Of a DNA stretch of 64,000 nt, positions 51,531 through 59,492 are shown one piece after another. Position 1 is the first letter of the stretch; each line of letters begins with the position of its first letter. The translations under genes and the position numbers were made by a program. The notes below the pieces were generated by a model. The model was not told where the DNA came from and searched no databases. It saw only the letters and a program-made list of their open reading frames with translations. Source of the stretch: PALSA-1006 sp036171275 (GTDB taxonomy: Bacteria; Pseudomonadota; Gammaproteobacteria; Burkholderiales; Gallionellaceae); assembly GCA_036171275.1 (NCBI GenBank), contig JAVHQT010000015.1:62001-126000 (forward strand). The letters run 5' to 3'.

Positions 51531-51785
51531 ATGACTTTTCAATCTCTTCCTGTTGGTTTTGCCCGTGAAATATTGGCGGCGAATATGCGCGCATTACGTG
51601 CCGAACGCGGTTGGTCGCAAGAATTTTTGGCATTTGAGTGCGAGCTTCATCGAACCTTTGTTGGGCATTGCGAGCGAGGAGTTCGCAACATTTCACTCGA
51701 TAACATCGAGAAAATTGCGCGGGCGTTTAACGTACCAATCGCAACCTTGTTTTCTCCGCCAACGTCTGATTCCTCGGCAAAATAG
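51531..51785 (+). CDS. Small XRE-family transcription regulator (paralogue 2)
   Basis: 84 residues, one XRE helix-turn-helix: LAANMRALRAERGWSQEFLAF, RTFVGHCERGVRNISLDNIEKIA and a short tail NVPIATLFSPP. Clear paralogue of the protein at 33.0 kb (shared SQE-LAF-CEL-RT, NIEK). The family resembles controller proteins of restriction-modification systems and small phage-type repressors, but no such genes are near. It faces away from the barrel gene across the 15-bp repeat array and most likely controls it and itself. Confidence 0.88.
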   Translation: MTFQSLPVGFAREILAANMRALRAERGWSQEFLAFECELHRTFVGHCERGVRNISLDNIEKIARAFNVPIATLFSPPTSDSSAK

Positions 51786-51925
51786 CGTTACCCTTGCAAA
51801 TTAAACCGGCTGGATTAAGCCTCGTTAACTAAAGAGGTCATCATAAACCTGCACTATTCACTATTGAGTTTACATTTCCTCGGAAGCAGCAATCGCCCAC
51901 TGTTTCACCTTCTGCCAACGAAAAT

Positions 51926-52012
51926 GTGCAACCAGAATTGACGCAGCTCACAGAAAAAGCGCGCGAACTGAAAGTGCCGCTAGAAGTGGGAATCGGCGAA
52001 GGTGCGAATTAG
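51926..52012 (+). pseudogene. polA: Degenerate copy of the polA 3' end
   Basis: In one frame it reads VQPELTQLTEKARELKVPLE and then VGIGEGAN and a stop. Intact PolA ends VPQTELALVKEKVREL, seven more residues, then KVPLEVGIGEGANWDEAH. The last 46 bases (51965-52010) match 50650-50695 at 43 positions. The TGG of NW has become TAG, and seven codons are missing. No start codon or SD: a remnant, lying 1.3 kb downstream of polA in the same orientation. Confidence 0.8.
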
Positions 52013-52130
52013 CACTGACCCATCCGAAATAAGCCAGCAAACCTTATGTTTCCAGGATTAAACGGGCTTTGTGCGCGCTGTAAAAAATGGTGCGCCAGAA
52101 CGGTTAAATCCGGGCACAGGGCAGGGGGGA

Positions 52131-52181
52131 TTTTGAATTTGCTTAATTTTTGAATTTGCTTAATTTTTGATTTTGCTATGA
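52131..52181 (+). repeat. 17-bp tandem repeat
   Basis: The unit TTTTGAATTTGCTTAAT occurs twice without change (52131-52147, 52148-52164), then a third, worn copy TTTTGATTTTGCTATGA (52165-52181). Confidence 0.75.
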
Positions 52182-52404
52182 TTTTTAAAATCCTGCGCTA
52201 GGCGAATGACGCCGCCAGTAGCTCACGCGCGGCATCTTGACTTGGCGTGTGTTTTTTCTGTCTGTCATCCAGTTTTTTAAGGTGTAATAGTTGATGTTTT
52301 ATTGGTCGGCCACTGACTTTATGGAGCGGCTTCCGCGTGACGATACCTTAGTTAATACGTGTTCTATCAATCCATTGGTATGGTTTATTTTCATCTTTTA
52401 TTCT

Positions 52405-52432
52405 TCGCTTCAATGCTGACTTTTTGAAGCGA
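52405..52432. repeat. Perfect 9-bp inverted repeat
   Basis: TCGCTTCAA and TTGAAGCGA with a 10-base loop, about 100 bases before lgt. No T-tract on the lgt strand, so it could be an mRNA leader structure or a protein site. Confidence 0.45.
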
Positions 52433-52531
52433 CAACTAGCCTGACACAGGGGGCTATTGGGGTTAGCTATTTTGCAAGAGGCTAAGCAGTTTATGGAATT
52501 AATCGCGCCCCCGTGTGATACATTGCGCGCC

Positions 52532-53326
52532 ATGTTGACCCACCCACAATTTGATCCTGTCGCCGTTCACCTTGGTTCTTTTGGAATTCATTGGTATGGC
52601 TTGATGTATTTGTTTGGTTTCGCGGCTTTTATTACGCTAGGACGCTTGCGTTTGCGAACGCTAAATCGGGCTGGTTGGGACGCTAACTTCCTAGATGATT
52701 TGTTATTTTATGGCGTGTTAGGCGTGGTGGTGGGCGGACGATTAGGCGAGGTTTTGTTTTATAACCCCAGTTTTTATTTCGCCAATCCGAGCAAAATTCT
52801 GGCCGTTTGGGAAGGCGGCATGTCGTTTCACGGTGGTTTTATCGGCGTGCTGGTGGCGATGGTTTGGTTTGCTCGGCAACGAAAATTGGCGTGGTTGCAA
52901 TTGATGGATTTTATTGCGCCTTTGGTGCCGTTTGGCTTAGGCGCAGGGCGAATTGGCAATTTTATTAACGCTGAATTATGGGGTCGCCCAACTGATTTGC
53001 CGTGGGGCATGGTTTTTCCGAATGTGGATAGTGTGCCCCGCCATCCTTCGCAGTTATATGAATTTGCGCTTGAAGGTGTGTTACTTTTTATTTTGCTCTG
53101 GGTTTATTCCAAAAAAAGGCCGCCAGTCGGCGCGGTTTCTGGTTTGTTTTTAGTGGGTTATGGCAGTTTTCGGTTTGTGGGTGAATTTGCCCGTACACCC
53201 GATGACGGCATTTTTGGACTCATGACGTTCGGCATTAGCATGGGGCAATGGCTCAGTTTGCCGATGATTTTAGCGGGGAGTGGATTGATGATTTGGGCAT
53301 ATCAAACCGAGAGGCAGACACGTTAA
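52532..53326 (+). CDS. lgt: Prolipoprotein diacylglyceryl transferase
   Basis: Lgt adds diacylglycerol to the lipobox Cys of prelipoproteins, such as the PEGA lipoprotein in this window. 264 residues, seven membrane helices: HWYGLMYLFGF, the signature GGRLGEVLFYNP, HGGFIGV, and GRIGNFINAELWGRP with the catalytic Arg. I chose the ATG at 52532 (MLTHPQFDPVAVHLG), the usual family start; a longer frame from 52457 is not supported. Confidence 0.95.
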   Translation: MLTHPQFDPVAVHLGSFGIHWYGLMYLFGFAAFITLGRLRLRTLNRAGWDANFLDDLLFYGVLGVVVGGRLGEVLFYNPSFYFANPSKILAVWEGGMSFHGGFIGVLVAMVWFARQRKLAWLQLMDFIAPLVPFGLGAGRIGNFINAELWGRPTDLPWGMVFPNVDSVPRHPSQLYEFALEGVLLFILLWVYSKKRPPVGAVSGLFLVGYGSFRFVGEFARTPDDGIFGLMTFGISMGQWLSLPMILAGSGLMIWAYQTERQTR

Positions 53327-53412
53327 GTCAGCACGCCTTGATTCCATTCGGCGTACTTTTCGTCAAGATTTAAGCGTTTGTTCTTGAGTTTTGTCGAAAT
53401 AAATATCAAATA

Positions 53413-53425
53413 AATCAATAACTTG
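53413..53425 (+). other. IHF-consensus site
   Basis: AATCAATAACTTG fits WATCAANNNNTTR exactly, in the convergent lgt-metG spacer. The surrounding TTGTCGAAAT and AAATAAATCAA match the uvrD-mrcA spacer. Confidence 0.35.
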
Positions 53426-53476
53426 CGCTCATTTCTACGCTCCTACGTAAGCGCTGTAGCCGTGTTTAATAAGTTT

Positions 53477-55516
53477 TTATTTTACCCTCATGCCAGGTTG
53501 CGCACCGGAGTCTGGTGATAGCACAAACAAGCCGGGGGTATCACCAGATGCTGCCAGCACCATCCCTTCCGATAAGCCAAATTTCATTTTTCGGGGTGCT
53601 AAGTTGGCCACCATCACCGTCATTCTTCCGGTGAGCGTGGCGGGGTCGTAAGCCGATTTAATCCCAGCGAATACGGTACGCGCTTGCGCTTCGCCAATAT
53701 CCAAGGTGAGTTTCAAGAGTTTTTCTGCGCCTTCGACGTGCTCGGCGTTGACGATTTTTGCCACGCGCAAATCAATTTTATTGAAATCATCAATCGAAAT
53801 AGTCTCGGCAATCGGGGCGATGGTTAAAGTGGCTGCTTCATTCATGTTTTTTAAACTTTCTTGGTTGTCTGCGAGCATCGCTTCAATCGACTTTGGATCA
53901 AGGCGAACGGCTAAATGTTGATAAGATTCAATGATATGCCCAGCCGGTAATGCTTGCCATTCACCGTGCCAGTGCAGCGGAGCGATGTTCAAAAACGCCT
54001 CAACTTGTGCCGCCAGTGCTGGCAAAATCGGTTTTAAGAAGCGAGTTAAATCGCGGAACAGTGTCAGCGCGGTCGAGCAAACGAGGTGTAATTGTGCTTC
54101 TGTTTCAATATTTTTTGCCAAATCCCAAGGCTTTTGTTCTGCGATGTAGTGGTTGGCTAAATCCGCTAAGCGCATGATTTCGCGCAGTCCTCGGCTGAAA
54201 TCACGGATTTCAAAACAGTGTGCAATTTCGCCATTCGCAAAGGCAGTTTGAAACGCGGCAGTGGCGCTGGCATCGGTCGCGCCCAGTTTTCCGCCAAAGC
54301 GTTTGCTGATAAACCCGGCGCAACGGCTGGCGATATTGATGTATTTGCCGATTAAATCGGAATTCACTTTTGCCACGAAATCGTCGAGATTTAAGTCCAA
54401 ATCTTCCATCGTGCCATTCAACTTTGCGGCGTAGTAATAGCGCAAATATTCGGTATTTTGAATGTGATTCAGATAACTGCGGGCGGTGATAAATGTGCCG
54501 CGCGATTTGCTCATTTTTTCGCCATTGACGGTGAGAAAGCCGTGCGCGAAAAGTTTAGTTGGGGTGCGAAAACCGGCGTGTTGCAACATGGCTGGCCAAA
54601 ATAGCGCGTGAAAATACAAAATATCTTTGCCGATAAAATGATACAGCTCGGTGCTGGAATCAGGTTTCCAGTATTCGTTAAAGTCTAAGTCTTTGATTAT
54701 ACTTAGGTTTTTGAAACTGCCCATGTAGCCGACCGGCGCGTCTAACCAGACATAAAAATATTTTCCCGGCGCATCGGGAATCTCGAAACCGAAATACGGC
54801 GCGTCGCGCGAAATGTCCCAGTCGCTCAGTTTATTTTCGCCATCTGCGCCCAGCCATTCTTGCATTTTGTTGGCAGCTTCCGCTTGTAGCGCGCCGCTTT
54901 TTGTCCAATGGCGTAAAAATTGCTGGCAACTGGGATCGGATAATTTGAAAAAATAATGGTCTGAATGACGTAATTCTGGCTTCGCGCCGGACACCGCTGA
55001 ATACGGCTCAATCAATTCTGTTGGTGCATATGCCGCGCCACACGCTTCACAATTGTCACCGTATTGATCGCGGGTGTGGCATTTTGGACATTCGCCTTTG
55101 ATAAACCGATCCGGCAAAAACATTGCTTTGACCGGATCATAAAATTGCTCAATCGAGCGCACTTCAATCAAGTTTGCTGCACGTAAGGTGCGATAAATAG
55201 CCTGCGCAAAGCTTTTTGTTTCCGCTGAATTGGTCGATCCGTAATGGTCAAACGCAACATGAAAGGCGGCAAAATCGTCGAAATGCTCTTGCCAAACGCG
55301 GGCGATGAGCTGTTCCGGGGTGATGTTTTCCTTCTCGGCGCGCAACATAATTGGTGTGCCGTGTGTGTCGTCGGCGCACACATAATGACATTCATGCCCG
55401 CGCATTTTTTGAAAGCGCACCCAGATATCTGTCTGAATATATTCAACTAAATGACCTAAGTGAATGCTGCCGTTGGCGTAGGGCAGGGCGGAGGTGACGA
55501 GAATTTTGCGTGACAT
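53477..55516 (-). CDS. metG: Methionyl-tRNA synthetase
   Basis: 679 residues: HIGH variant HLGH in SALPYANGSIHLGHLVEYIQ, zinc-binding CPKCHTRDQYGDNCEACG, KMSKS in GEKMSKSRGTFI, then the anticodon domain and a C-terminal tRNA-binding (EMAPII-like) domain around IDLRVAKIVNAEHVEGAEKL that dimerises the enzyme. I chose the ATG at 55516 (MSRKILVTSALPYANG), with AAGGAAG upstream; the open frame continues 52 codons further but lacks family residues. Confidence 0.97.
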   Translation of the reverse strand: MSRKILVTSALPYANGSIHLGHLVEYIQTDIWVRFQKMRGHECHYVCADDTHGTPIMLRAEKENITPEQLIARVWQEHFDDFAAFHVAFDHYGSTNSAETKSFAQAIYRTLRAANLIEVRSIEQFYDPVKAMFLPDRFIKGECPKCHTRDQYGDNCEACGAAYAPTELIEPYSAVSGAKPELRHSDHYFFKLSDPSCQQFLRHWTKSGALQAEAANKMQEWLGADGENKLSDWDISRDAPYFGFEIPDAPGKYFYVWLDAPVGYMGSFKNLSIIKDLDFNEYWKPDSSTELYHFIGKDILYFHALFWPAMLQHAGFRTPTKLFAHGFLTVNGEKMSKSRGTFITARSYLNHIQNTEYLRYYYAAKLNGTMEDLDLNLDDFVAKVNSDLIGKYINIASRCAGFISKRFGGKLGATDASATAAFQTAFANGEIAHCFEIRDFSRGLREIMRLADLANHYIAEQKPWDLAKNIETEAQLHLVCSTALTLFRDLTRFLKPILPALAAQVEAFLNIAPLHWHGEWQALPAGHIIESYQHLAVRLDPKSIEAMLADNQESLKNMNEAATLTIAPIAETISIDDFNKIDLRVAKIVNAEHVEGAEKLLKLTLDIGEAQARTVFAGIKSAYDPATLTGRMTVMVANLAPRKMKFGLSEGMVLAASGDTPGLFVLSPDSGAQPGMRVK

Positions 55517-56013
55517 GGGGCGGGCTTCCTTTTTTTTGAGGCGCGATTGTAGCAAAAGCAAAAGGAAAAGCTGCCGTATTCGTGCGGTTGGCGCAGACCG
55601 ATTGCTGTGTTTTGTGTGTGTAAGTGCTGATTTATTTCGTTCGGGGCGAGTCCTGACGACTGGCTTAGGCAAGCCTTTGCAACTGGTTGCGTGCGAACCG
55701 AGGATTAAAGCGGCGTTTTCTTTATCGTGTACTGCGCCGGATTCTGGCTGGCACTGGCAAATTAGCCAGGCTGAAAATCAGTGCTTGCTGACGCCAATTT
55801 TTTGAATTTGCGGCGCAGGGCGTGGCCGGTGTTTTGGCTTGCTGATTTTGCGACATGAGAAGGATTTTTTAGTAAGCGATAGCGTCACTTTAAACTTTCC
55901 ATTAAGAAGTGACTTTAGCTTAATTCTGCAATCGATTGCTTTTAATCAGTTTTTTTAATTTTAGCGCTAAGACTAAGTCCTTGTCGTATAAAGAAAAATT
56001 CCTTTTTTCCGGC
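55517..56013. other. Spacer between metG and the dcw cluster
   Basis: About 500 bases between divergent genes. No gene with a Shine-Dalgarno or domain was found on either strand. GTCACTT at 55885 and AAGTGAC at 55908 form a small inverted repeat. Related genomes often have the iron-sulphur carrier gene apbC beside metG; it is not here. Confidence 0.4.
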
Positions 56014-56042
56014 TTGACCCCCCAATTTATTTTCAATATAGT
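56014..56042 (+). promoter_or_regulatory. Sigma-70 promoter of the dcw cluster (Pmra)
   Basis: -35 TTGACC (56014-56019), 17-base spacer, -10 TATAGT (56037-56042), about 55 bases before the mraZ ATG. Confidence 0.8.
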
Positions 56043-56075
56043 GGTATGAGGTGGTGAAAAGTGGGTTTTAGTGGG
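56041..56075 (+). promoter_or_regulatory. mraZ: MraZ operator: four GTGG boxes at 10-bp spacing
   Basis: GTGGT at 56041, GTGGT at 56051, GTGGG at 56061 and GTGGG at 56071. MraZ is known to bind TGGGN repeats with 5-base gaps upstream of its own gene. The boxes begin inside the -10 and cover the transcription start, so binding would block transcription. Confidence 0.75.
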
Positions 56076-56097
56076 GAATTGACTCGGGGTGGTGTGA

Positions 56098-56547
56098 ATG
56101 TTTCAAGGTGCAGTGCAGCTAAATTTAGATAGCAAAAGTCGGTTGGCGATTCCCGCCAAGCACCGTGACGCGCTTCTTGCCCAGTGCGCTGGGAGGCTGA
56201 TTTTGACTGCGGATCACCAAGATGCCTGTTTGTTGATTTATCCCGACACTGAATGGCTACCAATTAGCGAACAGTTACGCAAGTTGCCTACATTAAATAG
56301 TCAGGTTCGTCAGTTGCAACGGCGTTTACTGGGTTACGCCGAGGCTGTGGAAATGGATTCGGCCGGTCGTGTGCTGGTTTCGCTTGCGTTGCGCGCCTAC
56401 GCAAAATTAGACAAAGAAGTGGTGTTGGTTGGGCAAGGCAATAAATTTGAACTTTGGGATAGCGCGGCATGGGCGAAATTAAGTGAAGAATCAATCAGCT
56501 TTGGCGAGGGTGTGTTGCCGCCCGGCATGGCAGGTTTTTCTCTGTGA
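56098..56547 (+). CDS. mraZ: Transcriptional regulator MraZ
   Basis: MraZ is an AbrB-like ring-forming DNA-binding protein that represses the dcw cluster. 149 residues with two AbrB-like repeats: FQGAVQLNLDSKSRLAIPAKHR near the start and YAEAVEMDSAGRVLVSLALR around residue 80. First gene of the cluster; GTGA overlap with rsmH. Confidence 0.96.
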   Translation: MFQGAVQLNLDSKSRLAIPAKHRDALLAQCAGRLILTADHQDACLLIYPDTEWLPISEQLRKLPTLNSQVRQLQRRLLGYAEAVEMDSAGRVLVSLALRAYAKLDKEVVLVGQGNKFELWDSAAWAKLSEESISFGEGVLPPGMAGFSL

Positions 56548-57485
56548 GCGTGGATTGGCCTCACGAGACGGTTTTACTGATTGAGGCAGTAGAAAGTTTA
56601 AACATCAAGCCTGCGGGTGTTTATGTGGATGGTACGTTTGGTCGAGGTGGGCATAGTCGTCTGATTTTGCAGCAATTGGGTGCGCAAGGACGACTGATTG
56701 CTTTCGATAAAGATCCGATGGCGATGGCGGCGGCGCGACAAATTAACGATGCGCGCTTCCAAATTTTTCACTCCGGCTTTGAACATTTGCGCGACATTTT
56801 GCAGCAGCTGTCGCTTCATCAAGTCGATGGAATTTTGCTGGATCTGGGGGTGTCGTCACCGCAACTGGACGAGGCGCAACGCGGATTCAGTTTTCGTTTT
56901 GATGCGCCGCTGGATATGCGCATGGATACTACGTGCGGTCAAACAGCGGCGCAGTGGTTGGCGACTGCGGAAGAAGATTTATTAGCGGAGGTGATTAGTG
57001 AGTACGGTGAAGAACGGTTTGCTCGGAAGGTTGCAAGGAAGATTGTTGTTACGCGCCAAAAAAATCCCATTCTCAGCACGCGCCAGCTTAGCGAGTTGGT
57101 CGCCGAAGTCGTTCACAGCCGCGAGCCCGGTAAAAACCCGGCGACGCGCACCTTTCAAGCTATACGGATTTATATCAATCGCGAACTCGAAGAACTCGAA
57201 AGCGTTTTGCCGCAGTGTGCTGAGTGTTTAAAGCTAGGTGGGCGCATGGCGGTGATCAGCTTTCATTCGTTAGAAGATCGTTTGGTTAAGCGTTTTATGC
57301 GCGACCAGTCTCAAGGCGACAAGTTGCCGCGCCATTTTCCGATTCGGGCAGCGGATATTCCGTTGGCCAAAATGAAGTTGATTGGCAAAGCCATTCATGC
57401 CTCTGAACCGGAATTAGCCACCAATCCGCGTGCCCGCAGTGCGGTGTTGCGCGTGGCAGAATTCACCGGAGGCGTTGGTGCTTAA
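56544..57485 (+). CDS. rsmH: 16S rRNA (cytosine-1402-N4)-methyltransferase
   Basis: RsmH (MraW) methylates N4 of C1402 in the ribosomal P site. 313 residues: HETVLLIEAVESL, SAM motif DGTFGRGGHSRLIL, DGILLDLGVSSPQLDEA, and the C-terminal VISFHSLEDRLVKRFMR. The start is a GTG inside the mraZ stop (GTGA). Confidence 0.97.
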   Translation: MSVDWPHETVLLIEAVESLNIKPAGVYVDGTFGRGGHSRLILQQLGAQGRLIAFDKDPMAMAAARQINDARFQIFHSGFEHLRDILQQLSLHQVDGILLDLGVSSPQLDEAQRGFSFRFDAPLDMRMDTTCGQTAAQWLATAEEDLLAEVISEYGEERFARKVARKIVVTRQKNPILSTRQLSELVAEVVHSREPGKNPATRTFQAIRIYINRELEELESVLPQCAECLKLGGRMAVISFHSLEDRLVKRFMRDQSQGDKLPRHFPIRAADIPLAKMKLIGKAIHASEPELATNPRARSAVLRVAEFTGGVGA

Positions 57486-57756
57486 GCTGAATGCGCTGTT
57501 GTTAGTGCTCGCTATTGTCAGTGCCTTGGGTGTGGTGACTTCACAGCACAAAGCGCGCAAATATTTTATTGAGTTGCAAGCCGAAAAAGAAAAAGCGCAA
57601 CAACGAGAAGTTGAATGGGGGCAGTTGCAATTGGAACAAAGTACGCTGGCGATGCCGACGCGAATTGAAAAAATTGCCAGTCATCAGCTGCAAATGCAAA
57701 TGCCACAAAGTTCGCAAATTCAGTTTGTGCGCTTGAATGGGCTTGGAGCGAAGTGA
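57478..57756 (+). CDS. ftsL: Cell division protein FtsL
   Basis: FtsL is a small bitopic protein that joins FtsB and FtsQ in the divisome and helps activate FtsWI. 92 residues: a membrane helix right at the start (NALLLVLAIVSALGVVTSQH) and a periplasmic coiled coil (about 25-75). The start is a GTG at 57478 with GGAGG five bases before it. It overlaps the rsmH end by 8 bases. A longer ATG frame upstream is rsmH sequence in another frame. Confidence 0.92.
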   Translation: MLKLNALLLVLAIVSALGVVTSQHKARKYFIELQAEKEKAQQREVEWGQLQLEQSTLAMPTRIEKIASHQLQMQMPQSSQIQFVRLNGLGAK

Positions 57757-59492
57757 TGTTGCGCGCGCGGCAAAATATCAAAACCAATGCCCAAATTGCC
57801 TTGCCACCCTGGCGATCGCGACTGTTGTTTGTCCTGTTGTTGATGGGATTCGCCGGCTTGTTGGTGCGTGGCGTGTATTTGCAAGGCATTCATAATGATT
57901 TTTTGCGGCAAAAAGGCGATGCCCGTTACAGTCGTGTGATCGAGATTAATGCACATCGCGGCATGATGAGCGATCGATACGGCGAGCGTTTGGCCATTAG
58001 TACGCCGGTTGCGTCGATTTGGGCGATTCCGCAAGCAGTGATTGCCACGCCGAAGCAAATTTTGCAGTTGGCGCAAATTTTGGCGATGAAACCCGAGGAG
58101 CTGAAAGCGCGCTTATTGGATACCTCGCGCGATTTTATTTATTTGAAACGGCAACTGCCGCCCGATCAAGCGGAAAAAGCCCTTCGGGTCGGCATTGCCG
58201 GTTTGTCGATTAAGCATGAATACCGTCGCTATTATCCAGCGGGCGAGGTGACGGCACATTTGCTCGGATTTACTGATGTGGATGACAACGGTCAAGAAGG
58301 AATTGAATTGTCGATGCAGTCAACTTTGAGCGGAAAAGCGGGCAGTCAGCAGGTCATTAAAGATCGGCGTGGGCAGATTGTGGAAGATGTGGCGAGTTTG
58401 CGCACCCCTAAAGAAGGGAGCGATCTAAGCTTAAGTTTGGATGGAAAAATTCAGTTTTTGGCTTTTCGGGAAATAAAATTAGCTGTGGAAACGCATCATG
58501 CTAAAGCCGGTTCAATTGTGGTGTTGGATGCCAAAACCGGCGAGGTGTTGGCACTGGCTAATTGGCCGAGCTACAACCCAAATAACCGTGGCAATGTAAG
58601 TCTAAATACGCTTAGAAATCATGTTGTTACGGATTTATTTGAGCCTGGATCAACGATGAAGCCTTTTACGATTTCAGCGGCATTGGAGTTGGGCAAAATA
58701 AAACCGACCACGCTGATTAATACCGAACACGGCGTTTATTCTTTAGGCGGGCGCACCATCCATGATACGCACCCTGAAGCGCACTTAACGGTGGCGCAGG
58801 TGATTCAAAAATCGAGCAATGTAGGCGCGTCGAAAATTGCGCTGATGATGAAACCGGAGCAGTTTTGGCACGCGTTGCACGAATCGGGTTTTGGTGTGCA
58901 AACCGGTTGTGAATATCCCGGCGAGGCTGCGGGGCGCTTGCGAGATTATAAAAAATGGCGGCCAATTGAGCAGGCAACCATGTCGTATGGCAATGGCATT
59001 TCAGTTAATTTATTACAGCTGGCGCGCGCATATACCGTGTTTGCCAACGACGGTGAGTTAAAGCCAGTGACTTTATTGAAGCGCGCTGTGCCTGCAGTTG
59101 GAACGCAGGTGTATTCGGCCAAGACTGCGCAGGCGGTGCGCGAGATGTTAGAGATGGTGGTTAAACCCGGTGGCACGGCACCACAAGCGCAAATTGAGGG
59201 TTATCGGGTGGCGGGAAAAACGGGTACTGCGCACAAATTGGAAGGCAAGCATTATGTGAATAAATATATTGCTTCGTTTGTTGGTATGGCACCGGCTTCC
59301 AATCCGCGTTTGATTGTTGCGGTGATGATTAATGAACCCAACGGTAAAGAATATTACGGCGGGCAAGTGGCCGGTCCGGTGTTTAGTGCGGTGATGGGCT
59401 TGGCATTACGCCAACTGAATGTGCCTAACGATGCGCCCTTGGATAACGTGATGCAGCCCTTGCCTGAAGAAATTATCGGGGAAGAAGTATGA
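57756..59492 (+). CDS. ftsI: Peptidoglycan D,D-transpeptidase FtsI (PBP3)
   Basis: FtsI cross-links septal peptidoglycan with FtsW. About 578 residues: a short cytoplasmic tail, one membrane helix (about 20-40), a pedestal domain, and the transpeptidase motifs STMK (EPGSTMKPFT), SSN (QKSSNVGAS) and KTGT (VAGKTGTAHK). Start ATG at 57756 (TGATG with the ftsL stop); a GTG one codon before is possible. Confidence 0.96.
   Translation: MLRARQNIKTNAQIALPPWRSRLLFVLLLMGFAGLLVRGVYLQGIHNDFLRQKGDARYSRVIEINAHRGMMSDRYGERLAISTPVASIWAIPQAVIATPKQILQLAQILAMKPEELKARLLDTSRDFIYLKRQLPPDQAEKALRVGIAGLSIKHEYRRYYPAGEVTAHLLGFTDVDDNGQEGIELSMQSTLSGKAGSQQVIKDRRGQIVEDVASLRTPKEGSDLSLSLDGKIQFLAFREIKLAVETHHAKAGSIVVLDAKTGEVLALANWPSYNPNNRGNVSLNTLRNHVVTDLFEPGSTMKPFTISAALELGKIKPTTLINTEHGVYSLGGRTIHDTHPEAHLTVAQVIQKSSNVGASKIALMMKPEQFWHALHESGFGVQTGCEYPGEAAGRLRDYKKWRPIEQATMSYGNGISVNLLQLARAYTVFANDGELKPVTLLKRAVPAVGTQVYSAKTAQAVREMLEMVVKPGGTAPQAQIEGYRVAGKTGTAHKLEGKHYVNKYIASFVGMAPASNPRLIVAVMINEPNGKEYYGGQVAGPVFSAVMGLALRQLNVPNDAPLDNVMQPLPEEIIGEEV

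Larger units (their letters stand above)
52013..52531. other. Long spacer before lgt
   Basis: About 520 bases without a gene. It holds the 17-bp tandem repeat and the hairpin listed separately. No good sigma-70 promoter for lgt was found. Together with 51786-51925 it makes this one of the longest gene-free stretches in the window. Confidence 0.4.

Noticed and set aside
51833..51925. Open frame continuing upstream of the polA remnant
   Set aside because: It is open back to 51833 but without a start codon or similarity to PolA, so only the matching part is called.
52348..52533. 61-codon minus-strand frame upstream of lgt
   Set aside because: Crosses the hairpin and lgt start; no supporting signal.
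55494..55805. 103-codon plus-strand open frame before the dcw cluster
   Set aside because: It starts inside metG on the other strand, has no Shine-Dalgarno, no domain and odd composition.
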